Source: Paraburkholderia aspalathi (lineage in GTDB: Bacteria; Pseudomonadota; Gammaproteobacteria; Burkholderiales; Burkholderiaceae). From it: a DNA stretch of 64,000 bases. The position numbers and the translations under genes were made by a program. Every line of letters starts with the position of its first letter. Position 1 is the stretch's first letter. The notes below the pieces were generated by a model that searched no databases, was not told the DNA's origin, and saw only the letters and a list, made by a program, of their open reading frames with translations. The DNA lies in NCBI RefSeq assembly GCF_900116445.1, contig NZ_FPBH01000001.1:524941-588940 (forward strand). The letters are read 5' to 3'. This document shows positions 16,968 to 25,884 of this stretch, piece by piece.

Positions 16968-18122
16968 ATGAAAGATTTCAGGTTTGGAACCTGTGTCGCC
17001 GGCGTGGCCATGTCGTTGATTGGCAGCGTGGCCCATGCACAATCGTCCGTTACACTCTACGGCGTTATCGACGAAGGCATTGACTACGTGAGCAACAGTG
17101 GCGGCCACTCGCTTTGGCGTATGCGCGACGGCACATACGACGGTGTTTTCGGGAGCCGTTGGGGTTTGCGGGGCACCGAAGATCTCGGCGGCGGCCTGAG
17201 TGCAATTTTCAAGCTGGAGAACGGTTTCAGCTTGGAGAACGGCCAACTAAGACAGGGTGGGCTTGAGTTTGGCCGACAGGCATACGTTGGTCTATCGCAC
17301 GCAACATATGGTACTTTGACCATGGGCCGTCAATACGATTCGGTTGTAGACTTCCTTCAGCCAGTCACCGCGCCAGGCACCTTCGGCGGCTACTTCTGGC
17401 ACTCGGGTGATATTGACAATACGGCCAACTCGTTCCGGGTGAACAACTCCGTGAAGTACGCCAGCCCAACTTTCGCCGGACTCCAATTCGGAGGGATGTA
17501 CTCATTCACAAACACAAACGCCCCTGGCCGAGGCACTACCGGCATGTGGAGCATTGGCGCCACGTACTCACTTAGCGGTTTGACTATTGCCGGTGCTTAC
17601 GAGTACGCCAAGAATCCGGCGGTTTTGTTTGCCGATGGCAACTTCGTGGCCAACACGACTGGTGCCGCCATCGGGGCTGCCGGGCCTTTCAGCTATGTTG
17701 GCAATCCGGCAAACGAACAGATCTTTGGCGCTGGTGCAACATATAAACTGGGCAAGGCCTTGCTTGGCCTTGACTATACGAACACCAAGTTCAATGACGC
17801 TAATGGCTCGACAGCAATTGTAAGGTTTGAAAACTATGAGGCGTTTGCGCAATACAACCTTACTCCTGTCTTATCGGTAGGAGGAGCATACACTTACACT
17901 CATGGTAGTGTTGGCTACAACCAAACCGTTCCTGTCTATCACGAGGTCGCTTTGACGACGACGTACTCGTTGTCGAAACGCACTAGTTTCTATGCGATGG
18001 CAGCGTGGCAAAAGGCGGCCGCTGGGGCTACACAAGCGGCCCTGTTCGACGGGGTCGTTGGGGACGCGTCGACCAATAACCATCAGATTGCCGCACGTAT
18101 CGGGATGTACACGAAGTTTTAA
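16968..18122 (+). CDS. Outer-membrane porin, Burkholderia type
   Basis: A 384-residue general porin of the Gram-negative Porin_4 family. A signal peptide ends ...GSVAHA, then the mature start QSSVTLYGVIDEGIDYVSN that is typical of beta-proteobacterial porins. Alternating hydrophobic beta-strands follow, with a terminal phenylalanine for BAM recognition. It lies 52 bp after livK, so it may supply the pathway substrate across the outer membrane. Confidence 0.9.
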   Translation: MKDFRFGTCVAGVAMSLIGSVAHAQSSVTLYGVIDEGIDYVSNSGGHSLWRMRDGTYDGVFGSRWGLRGTEDLGGGLSAIFKLENGFSLENGQLRQGGLEFGRQAYVGLSHATYGTLTMGRQYDSVVDFLQPVTAPGTFGGYFWHSGDIDNTANSFRVNNSVKYASPTFAGLQFGGMYSFTNTNAPGRGTTGMWSIGATYSLSGLTIAGAYEYAKNPAVLFADGNFVANTTGAAIGAAGPFSYVGNPANEQIFGAGATYKLGKALLGLDYTNTKFNDANGSTAIVRFENYEAFAQYNLTPVLSVGGAYTYTHGSVGYNQTVPVYHEVALTTTYSLSKRTSFYAMAAWQKAAAGATQAALFDGVVGDASTNNHQIAARIGMYTKF

Positions 18123-18140
18123 ATTCATAGCGATTGTGAT

Positions 18141-18167
18141 CGGCCGGTCCTGCATCGGCCGTCTTCC
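18141..18167 (+). terminator. Possible terminator after porin
   Basis: CGGCCG repeated at 18141-18146 and 18156-18161 forms a GC-rich stem with a 9-base loop, followed by TCTTCC. It lies 19 bases after the porin stop codon. Confidence 0.4.
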
Positions 18168-18309
18168 TTGACCGGACGTTGTCCGACGGCAATGAGAGAA
18201 TTCACGTTTGTGCATTTCCAGTTCGGGGTACGGATGAATCGCCATTTCTTGTTGGCGCGTTGGTTGATGTGATCCCGGTGGATTTGCCCCCGTACTTCCG
18301 GACACCACC

Positions 18310-19197
18310 TCACACTTGAGTTGATGAATCGGTTCTGCGCCTGAACTCGCGTGGCGAGCGATATTTCAGTGCACTGTGGGGATGCTGCTCGTTGTAATGC
18401 TCGAACGCGACGGCGAGGTTGCGCGCTGCGGTCGCGGCGTCCGGCTTGGGCATGAATGCCACGTAGTCACGCTTCATCGTCTTCACGAAGCTTTCTGCCA
18501 TGCCGTTACTTTGCGGGCTGCACACCGGTGTAGTCAATGGCTTCAGGCCAATGCCAGACGCGAAGGCCCTGGTCCTTTCCGCCGTGTACCCCGAGCCGTT
18601 GTCCGTCAGCCATTCGATTTCCGACGGCGCCTTAAGGACGTTGCCAAAGCGGTTCTCGACGGCAGCCAGCATCACGTCACGCACCACATCGCCGCTGTGG
18701 CCGCCGGTCGTCGCCGCCCAACTCATTGCTTCACGGTCACAGCAATCCAGCGCAAACGTCACGCGCAATGGTTCGCCGTTGTCGCAGCGAAACTCAAAGC
18801 CGTCAGAACACCAGCGCTGGTTGCTCTTCGCCACTGCGACCTTGCCATCATGCCGACGTTCAGGTCGTGGGGGAGCGGGTCTGCGTTGTAGCAGCAAGCC
18901 GTGAACGCGCATCACCCGATACACACGTTTGGCATTGACGGGAGCAGCACCTCGGCCCTCCCGCTGACGACGCAACATGCCCCAGACTCGACGATAACCA
19001 TAGCTCGGCAGGTCAGTGACGGTCAGCCGTATATCTTCGACCAGCCCGGCATCGTCCGTCTTCCTTGCGCTGCGTCCATCCTGCCAGTCGGCAGGACGTG
19101 CAAGCCTCGCCGTCACGTTTGAGCGCGCTACACCGAGAACGTCGCAGACCTGCTTCACTGGTCGTCCCCCGGCAATGATGGTGAGCACGCAATCCAT
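18310..19197 (-). CDS. IS2-type transposase OrfB
   Basis: A 295-residue integrase-core transposase part. The DDE residues are visible: Asp in WCSDGFEF, Asp in WLTDNGSGY and Glu in [10 protein letters not shown]. In IS2 the active enzyme is an OrfAB fusion made by -1 frameshifting. Here the ATG of orfB sits inside the slip region CGAAAATGG at the overlap with orfA, so either internal initiation or slippage on AAA could produce it. Confidence 0.9.
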   Translation of the reverse strand: MDCVLTIIAGGRPVKQVCDVLGVARSNVTARLARPADWQDGRSARKTDDAGLVEDIRLTVTDLPSYGYRRVWGMLRRQREGRGAAPVNAKRVYRVMRVHGLLLQRRPAPPRPERRHDGKVAVAKSNQRWCSDGFEFRCDNGEPLRVTFALDCCDREAMSWAATTGGHSGDVVRDVMLAAVENRFGNVLKAPSEIEWLTDNGSGYTAERTRAFASGIGLKPLTTPVCSPQSNGMAESFVKTMKRDYVAFMPKPDAATAARNLAVAFEHYNEQHPHSALKYRSPREFRRRTDSSTQV

Positions 19198-19520
19198 TTT
19201 CGCGACTTCGCTACCTCCACCGCTTCACGAAGAATCTCGTTCTCCATGGTCTTCTTTCCTAGCAAGCGCTGCAGTTCCCTGATTTGTTTCAGCGCATCGC
19301 TCAACTCGGACGCCGGGACCACTTCCTCGCCGGCGCTGACTGCCGACAGGCTGCCGTCCTGATACAGCTTGCGCCAGTGAAACAGCTGATTCGGATTGAC
19401 GCCGTGCTGGCGTGCAACCATCGAGACCGATTTGCCCGGCTCGAAACTCTCTCGTACCATCGTCAGCTTTTCTTCCGCTGACCATCGCCGCCGGCGCTCC
19501 GGCCCCGTCAACACTTCCAT
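19155..19520 (-). CDS. IS2-type transposase OrfA
   Basis: A 121-residue DNA-binding protein, the same length as IS2 OrfA. A helix-turn-helix ([19 protein letters not shown]) lies near residues 35-55. A leucine-zipper segment follows ([14 protein letters not shown]). The start at 19520 matches the family start; an in-frame ATG ten codons upstream is less likely. Confidence 0.88.
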   Translation of the reverse strand: MEVLTGPERRRRWSAEEKLTMVRESFEPGKSVSMVARQHGVNPNQLFHWRKLYQDGSLSAVSAGEEVVPASELSDALKQIRELQRLLGKKTMENEILREAVEVAKSRKWIACSPSLPGDDQ

Positions 19521-19614
19521 CACTTCTTGCTTGTTGTTAGTCAAAAACACAGTCGTATGCCTACCCGCTATTGTAAGTGGGAGACTGTGTCCGGAGTTTC
19601 AGGGGGCCGCTCCA

Positions 19615-19933
19615 CCCGGGGGGGCAGTGGGTCAAGCAATGACTCTCCGCAGCCAATAGGCGTGTAACGATCGGGACCGAACCTCGAGCGGTTCTCATAG
19701 ACTGCAGACCTTGTTTTGCGCATCGGCGCGAGTTCTCGGGTGCCAGCAATGCGATCCACGAACGACGCCCTTCAGAGGCTGGTGGCGGGGGGCGTGAGTT
19801 GTGATAGTGATGCGGGTCAGCGGAGGTCCGCCGGCATTTTCCAGGGAATATGCGCAAGTAAAGAACGATTTCCTGATACTCGCAGGCTGTGTTAAAGCGG
19901 ACACCCGCACAAACACAGCAGAGGATCTGGACG
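19615..19933. other. Gap before the recombinase operon
   Basis: About 320 bases with no supported gene. It should contain the left boundary and promoter of the recombinase element, but I could not find a repeat that pairs convincingly with the other side. Confidence 0.3.
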
Positions 19934-21382
19934 ATGACGGCAAGACGAACGACCATCCGGCAATTGCCGCTGACCGAGGTCGTTGACCGCGACACGCCCG
20001 GCGCGACGCCGGTCAGTATCACCACACCCGAGGGCGGCACCATCTATCACACGGTCCCGCTCGCAGACTTCTACACCGGCAAGCGACGCGACGCCCGCCC
20101 GCAGTGGGTCGCAGGCACCTTCCCTCTCTTTCCTGTTGTCCGGCTCACTGACGGCGCGCCATGGGCCGAGGCGAACATCTGGCTCATCGATATGATGGAG
20201 TTGAAGGCGTCGCCGAACATGCTGACGTTCGCCAGCATCGCTGACGACCTGGTGGCGTTCCGTCGTTATCTGGATGACGAGGGCATCGACTGGCTGACGT
20301 TCCCCGTGAACAAGCGGCAACGTCCGACCTACCGCTATAGCGCCTCGATCAAGCTCGCCGTGCAGGCAGGCGAACTGTCTCCTGGCGTCGCCAGGCGTCG
20401 TATGGGCGCCGTGGTGCGCTTCTATCGCTGGCTCGTGACCGAAGCAGCCTTCCGCCCGGCGAACGCGCCGTGGGTCGAATCTGACCGGCTCATCGAGTTC
20501 AAGGACAGGAAGGGCTTTAGCAGCGTGATCGAGGTCAAGACCACCGACCTGTCGATCAGTGGTCGGCGCGCAGAAGACCCGTGGGACGATCACATTCAGG
20601 ATGGCGGCCGTCTGCGCCCGCTCCCCGCGTCCGAGCAGTCAGTGCTGCTTGAGTCGTTAGCCGCTCTCCGCAACACGGAGATGACGCTTGTTCATCTGTT
20701 CGCGCTGTTGACGGGCGCTCGCACCCAGACTGTACTGACCGTGCGTGCGAAACACGTGGCGCGCAAGCCGGGCGAGTTTCATGGCGACGACGTCCGTCTC
20801 GCCTGCGGGCCGGGCACAGGCATCGACACGAAGGGCGCGGTCAAGGGCGTATTGCACCTGCCGCGCGGTTTCTATGAGCGGCTGTACATCTACGTGCATA
20901 GCGATCGTGCACGCAGGCGTCGCCAACTGGCAAACGGCGGCGATCACTTCGACCAGCCACTCTTTCTGAGCCATCACGGTGCGCCGCTCTACGAGCATCG
21001 CGAGTCGCGCGCCCCGGTCAGCACTGGCCCGCAGGTGCGTCGCCACGTCAAGACCGGGCAGGCCGTGCGCCAGTTCATCAGGGACGAACTGTTGCCCATG
21101 ATGCGCGTGCGGCTCGCCAACCCCAGGTACGAGTTCAGCTTCCACGACCTGCGCGCGACCTTCGGGTTGAACATGGTCGACGCCATGACAGCGAACGGGA
21201 CGAAGTACACGCGGGCGCTCGATCAGTTGCGGCAGTTGATGTGGCACGTACAACCGTCAATGACCGAGCGCTATCTCGCTTACCGCGAGAATCGCAAGCT
21301 GTTCGACGCAGTGCAGGATGGCTGGGGCGCACACCTGTCGACGCTGGTCGCGCGCACGCTCGACACTATGGTGGCAGCATGA
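19934..21382 (+). CDS. Tyrosine recombinase 1 of the trio
   Basis: A 482-residue site-specific recombinase with a complete catalytic set: Arg I in LLTGARTQTVL, box II HDLRATF, and His...Tyr in WHVQPSMTERYLAYREN. The N-terminal third is a SAM-like core-binding region. The start at 19934 is chosen over one 15 codons upstream because GAGG lies in the right region before it and the next residues fit the family. It overlaps the next gene by four bases. It probably supplies strand cleavage for the element. Confidence 0.85.
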   Translation: MTARRTTIRQLPLTEVVDRDTPGATPVSITTPEGGTIYHTVPLADFYTGKRRDARPQWVAGTFPLFPVVRLTDGAPWAEANIWLIDMMELKASPNMLTFASIADDLVAFRRYLDDEGIDWLTFPVNKRQRPTYRYSASIKLAVQAGELSPGVARRRMGAVVRFYRWLVTEAAFRPANAPWVESDRLIEFKDRKGFSSVIEVKTTDLSISGRRAEDPWDDHIQDGGRLRPLPASEQSVLLESLAALRNTEMTLVHLFALLTGARTQTVLTVRAKHVARKPGEFHGDDVRLACGPGTGIDTKGAVKGVLHLPRGFYERLYIYVHSDRARRRRQLANGGDHFDQPLFLSHHGAPLYEHRESRAPVSTGPQVRRHVKTGQAVRQFIRDELLPMMRVRLANPRYEFSFHDLRATFGLNMVDAMTANGTKYTRALDQLRQLMWHVQPSMTERYLAYRENRKLFDAVQDGWGAHLSTLVARTLDTMVAA

Positions 21383-22788
21383 GCCGCCAGTACGAGGAAG
21401 TGCGCATGCCGCTCGCGGAGGGCGCGACGCTGCTGCACCCCGAGCGCGCGCTGCTCAGGTGGGAAGGCATTGATGGCCGTGCCGATATCGGGCAGATCTG
21501 CTACCTGAAGCGTGACACGTCGAGGCCGCAGCGCTCGCGACGCATTTTCGACGTTACAAGCTTCAGTAGCGAACGCGCCAGGGTCGTACGCCTGCTGGTG
21601 GCGCAGCTTTCCGGGCGGATGACACTTGGCGCGATGCGTCCGAAGACAGTTCACCGCGCTCTGCGCGTCGTGCTTGATTTCGCGAACTGGTCCGACAGGC
21701 AGGGCTTGCATCAGGTACTCTGTGACGAGAAGGCTACCGCGGAGGCGGTTCATCGCTACTTCCGTGAGAAGCGAGAACAGGTCTCGCTGAGTAACGTGAA
21801 CCGCAATTCCGTAGCCATCGATCAGCGTAATCTGTTGTCGATGCTACGTGAGTTCTTCAGCAATGACGACTTCTGTGCCAATGTGTTAGTGCTGCGCCAG
21901 CAACGGGAAGCTTCTGTGCCGACCGCTGTGCCTGACGCTCAAGCACAAGCCGACCTGCTCGCGTGGGCTGACGCGCTCTTCAGCAGCATCAGCAGGTTGG
22001 TGCTCGACTTCAAGCCATACCCGGTGCGCGTGACCACGGTGCGAGGTGAGAATCTTTGCCTTGTTCCGCACATCTACGGCCGTAGTGACGGAGACGACTC
22101 GCGCGGCCTCTTTGGCTGGAATCTGGAGACAGGAGAGCCGCGCACACGGGAGGAACTCAGGACGCGTATGGCTGGGGCAGGAGCTAAAACTCCTCGCGAG
22201 AGTTCGTGGAGCATCGCCAGGCTAACGGCTAAAAATCTTGCGGCAGCGAACGCGGACGCGCAGTCGCCGATCCGACGCTCGCACGCTTCGATAGCGGCAT
22301 CTTGCTTCGCCGCGCTGTTTCTGGCCGAAACGGGCATCAACCTCGCACAACTGCTGGCCATGAAGTGGAGCCCGGAGCTTGCCGCGAGCCTTATGGATGC
22401 GTCGATTGCGCGTCAGAAGTTTCGTGAGGTCAAGTATCGGGCAGGCGGGAAGGAAGTGACGTTCACCGTCTCGCTGGGCTTCATGCCAAAGCTCAAGGCG
22501 TATCTGGCGTTGCGCGAGTATCTGGTGCAGGACGCAGACTGCGACGCGTTGTTGGTCGTAGTCGGGCATCATGCCCAGTTGCGGCGGCTAACTGGTCTCT
22601 CAACACAATTCCTGGAACGGCTTTACCGTCGACTCGACACGCTCGGGATCGTGCTGCCGCGTATTAGCGCACGTCAGTGGCGTGCGGCAAAGCAGGATTG
22701 GGCGGTGAGCAACCACGACCCTCTCGTCGCAGCCAGGCTGATGGGGCACTCGCTGGCCACGGCGCTGCGCTCATACTCGAACGGCACG

Positions 22789-22793
22789 GATGC
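22789..22793. repeat. IS21 target duplication, left copy
   Basis: GATGC here and at 25418-25422 directly flank the element, fixing its ends. Confidence 0.88.
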
Positions 22794-22797
22794 TGTG

Positions 22798-22920
22798 AAT
22801 TTCCGGCATATAGGCGCCATTTCGTTTTCGGCGTAATGGCGCCACCGGATTTCCGGCGTAATGGAGCCACGGCGTTTTCGGCGTAAAGGCGCCAGTAGTT
22901 TTCCGGCGTAATGGCGCCAC
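22798..22920. repeat. IstA-binding repeat array at the left end of IS21
   Basis: Five copies of a roughly 19-base unit of the form TTTTCGGCGTAATGGCGCC recur every 25 bases or so. Two more copies lie in inverted orientation at the right end (about 25368-25411). IS21 elements carry multiple transposase sites of this kind. Confidence 0.8.
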
Positions 22921-23012
22921 CCAGATGACGAGCAGCGAGGGTTCGAACTTCATTGATCGGCTAGACTCCCGGCCTTTTGCCGGGAGAGGCCGTGGCCAAT
23001 CGGAGGTTCGAG

Positions 23013-24536
23013 ATGTACCAATACCGACAGATCCTGGTGCGCATGCGCCGAGGCGACTCTGACCGGGATATCGCACGATCGAAGACCATGGGGCGCAAGA
23101 AGATCGCGCAGGTGCGGGAGATTGCCGCCAGGAACGGATGGTTGGCGCGTGAAGCGGTTTTGCCCGACGAACACGTAATGGCCGCTTTCCTGGATCGCAA
23201 AGAGGCTCCGCTACCATCGAGCTGCGTCTCAACATTGGAACCGTGGCGGGAGCAGATCACCAGGTGGCGGGCAACCGGAGTTCAATGCACGACGATCCAC
23301 GCCACGCTGGTTCGCAACCACGGGTACGGCGGCAGCTATTCGTCGGTCTATCGTTTCCTTCTGCATATAGACGCATCGCGCACGCCCGACGTGCCGCTGC
23401 GCCTGGAATTCAAGCCGGCCGAAGCGGCACAGGTTGATTTCGGCGCCGGTCCGATGATGACCGACGCGCTCACCGGCGAGATCCACAAGACGTGGTTCTT
23501 CGTCATGACCCTCGCCTGGTCGCGCCACCAATATGTTGAGTTTGTCCGAGACCAGACGGTAGCGACCTGGCTGGGATGTCACCGGCGCGCCTTCGAGGCA
23601 TTTGGTGGTGTGCCGGCTCGGGTCATCATCGACAATTGTAAATGTGCGATCACGCGCGCGTGCTATTACGAGCCCGAGGTGCAACGCGCGTACGGCGAGT
23701 GCGCAGAAGGATACGGTTTCAAGATTGATGCTTGTCCGCCAAGGGATCCGCAAAAAAAAGGAATCGTGGAATCGGGCGTCAAATTTGTGAAGCGAGGCTT
23801 CTTGCCCTTACGCGAGTTTCGTGGCGTGGCTGACGCCAATCGCCAGGTACACGCGTGGGTAATGAACGAAGCCGGCAACCGCATTCACGGTACGACCCGC
23901 GAGATGCCCCTCAAGCGCTTCGCGGAAGTCGAACGAAGCCTGCTGATCAGCTTGCCGGACGTGCCGCCGGAGCTCGTCGTGTGGGCGAAGGCCAAGGTGC
24001 ACCGCGACGCTCATGTCCAGTTCGAGCAGAGTTTTTATTCGGTCCCGTATAGGCTGGTCGGCGAGGAACTGTGGCTCAAGGCGACCGACACCATGGTGAC
24101 GCTGTATCGCGGGCAGGAATCGGTCGCAGCTCACGCCCGCCTTACTCGCGCAGGCGGCCGTCGCACGGTAGACGATCATCTGCCATCCGCTGCCCAGGCG
24201 TGGCAACTGCAGGACACCCAGTGGTGCCTGGCAGCTGCGGAGCAGATCGGGCCTGCCTGCTATGCCCTGGTTCAGGCGCTCTTCGGCGATAAAGTCTTAA
24301 TCAAGATGCGCTCGGTGCAAGGCGTTTTGCGGCTTAAACAGAAGTATGGAGCAGTCCGCCTTGAAGCTGCCTGCTCGCGCGCCAACCACTACGGAACGCC
24401 GCACTACACGGCCGTTAAAACCATTCTGCAAAAGGGATTGGATCAGCTGACGCTGTTAAATGCCTTTGATGCGCTGGCGAGCACCTACACCGAAGGGGGC
24501 CGTTTCTGCCGCAACACACAAACCATTCTCCAATAA
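23013..24536 (+). CDS. istA: IS21-family transposase IstA
   Basis: A 507-residue DDE transposase. It has an N-terminal helix-turn-helix region, catalytic Asp in AQVDFGAGP, Asp in RVIIDNCKC and Glu in KKGIVESGVKF, and a C-terminal Mu-type domain. The start at 23013 follows CGGAGG by six bases and is preferred to an upstream frame extension. Confidence 0.92.
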   Translation: MYQYRQILVRMRRGDSDRDIARSKTMGRKKIAQVREIAARNGWLAREAVLPDEHVMAAFLDRKEAPLPSSCVSTLEPWREQITRWRATGVQCTTIHATLVRNHGYGGSYSSVYRFLLHIDASRTPDVPLRLEFKPAEAAQVDFGAGPMMTDALTGEIHKTWFFVMTLAWSRHQYVEFVRDQTVATWLGCHRRAFEAFGGVPARVIIDNCKCAITRACYYEPEVQRAYGECAEGYGFKIDACPPRDPQKKGIVESGVKFVKRGFLPLREFRGVADANRQVHAWVMNEAGNRIHGTTREMPLKRFAEVERSLLISLPDVPPELVVWAKAKVHRDAHVQFEQSFYSVPYRLVGEELWLKATDTMVTLYRGQESVAAHARLTRAGGRRTVDDHLPSAAQAWQLQDTQWCLAAAEQIGPACYALVQALFGDKVLIKMRSVQGVLRLKQKYGAVRLEAACSRANHYGTPHYTAVKTILQKGLDQLTLLNAFDALASTYTEGGRFCRNTQTILQ

Positions 24537-24544
24537 GGCCGGCC

Positions 24545-25333
24545 ATGCATCCCATTCCTGAACTGACTCCACTGCTTAAACAGCTGCGCTTGTCCGGCAT
24601 CCTCGATTCGCTGGAAGCGCGAAACCGCGAGGCCATCGATCGCAAGCTCGCCTTCACCGAATTCCTTTCGCTGCTCATTCACGACGAAGTAGCCAGGCGC
24701 GATAACAAGAAGCTCAGCCTGCGCATGCGACGCGCCAACTTCCGCAGCCAGAAGACGCTTGAAGGATTCGACTTCGACCGGCTACCAGGGCTGAATCGAT
24801 CCGCTATCCATGATCTCGCCACGTGCCGATTTATTGACGAGAAGGTGGCGGTCCTGATTGCCGGGCCTTGCGGAACGGGGAAAAGCCATCTTGCGCAAGC
24901 CCTCGGACACGCTGCAGCTCGGCAAGGACACGATGTGCTGTTCTCAACACAAAGCCAATTATTAGCAAGCCTGCGCAGCGCGGCAGCCGTGGGCACTTAC
25001 GACCGTCGTTTCCAGTATCTCGCCAAGCTTCCACTTCTGATCATTGACGACTTTGGTCTTAAGCCGCTGCGTTCGCCAGACGATGAAGACTTCCACGACC
25101 TGATCGCCGAGCGTTATGAGCGCGCAGCAACAATTTTAACTTCGAATCTGGACTTTCCAGAATGGGGGGAAGCATTCCCAGGTAACAAGATGATCGGCGC
25201 GGCAACCCTCGACCGCCTGCGTCACGGCGCTCACAAAATCGTCCTCGACGGTGAGAGCTATCGCGGACTAAAACCGGGCGTCGAAACACTCAGAACCGAG
25301 CTTGCAAAAGGAGGCAAAATCAAGCAACCTTGA
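24545..25333 (+). CDS. istB: IS21 helper ATPase IstB
   Basis: A 262-residue AAA+ protein of the DnaC/IstB type that loads and licenses target DNA for IstA. Walker A is GPCGTGKSHLA and Walker B PLLIIDDFGL. It begins eight bases after istA. Confidence 0.93.
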   Translation: MHPIPELTPLLKQLRLSGILDSLEARNREAIDRKLAFTEFLSLLIHDEVARRDNKKLSLRMRRANFRSQKTLEGFDFDRLPGLNRSAIHDLATCRFIDEKVAVLIAGPCGTGKSHLAQALGHAAARQGHDVLFSTQSQLLASLRSAAAVGTYDRRFQYLAKLPLLIIDDFGLKPLRSPDDEDFHDLIAERYERAATILTSNLDFPEWGEAFPGNKMIGAATLDRLRHGAHKIVLDGESYRGLKPGVETLRTELAKGGKIKQP

Positions 25334-25884
25334 TCCCCGTTCGAGCCCTCGAATTGCGCGTTTCCAGTGGCGTCATTACGGCGAAAATGCCCGGCGCCAT
25401 TACGCCGAAAGGTGACAGATGCCGCGCACAAGGCCGAGATGGGCGCGTTCCTCGCTTCGGTCGAGAGGACCGTGCTCAAGCCCGGCAACGACCCGGCGGG
25501 CAGCATCAGGAGCGCGGTGGGCGTCTGCATCGAGTTCCACAAGCCTGCGCCGATCGCCGCATCGGTCTCCGTCCAGCCTGACTGCCGCTCGACCGAAGGG
25601 TGTCTCTTCTGCGACCAGTACCGCGTGCACGCTGACGCCGCCGACATCCGCAAGCTGCTGAGCTGCCGTCACTGCGTCAGGCTCGTGAGCGGGCGTGCTG
25701 ACTCGATCGAGCAGTACGACACATCGTTCGGCGCCGTGCTGCGGCGCGTTGACTTCCTCCTGTTTGAACTGCGCAAGCGCGACGCCGCGCTGGTCGATCA
25801 CATCGAGCAGGACGTTGATGTCGCAGGGAATCTGGACGCTTTCTGGTCGGCCAGGCTCGACCAGCTTTTCGAATTGGGAGTGGC

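Larger units (their letters stand above)
18279..19614 (-). mobile_element. Complete IS2-type (IS3 family) insertion sequence
   Basis: A 1336-bp element. One end reads TGGATTTGCCCC and the other, on the minus strand, TGGAGCGGCCCCCTGAA; both inner parts share CCGGACAC. They resemble the known IS2 ends. Both flanks are CCCGG (18274-18278 and 19615-19619), a 5-bp target duplication as IS2 makes. It carries orfA and orfB in a -1 frame relation. It looks intact. Confidence 0.92.
22794..25417 (+). mobile_element. Complete IS21-family insertion sequence
   Basis: A 2624-bp element whose ends begin TGTGA and finish TGACA, flanked by the 5-bp repeat GATGC. It encodes istA and istB, both intact, in the same direction as the interrupted gene. 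It appears potentially active. Confidence 0.92.

Noticed and set aside
22794..22920. CRISPR-like repeats
   Set aside because: Units are spaced about 25 bases, diverged, and lie at an IS21 end, as expected of transposase-binding sites.
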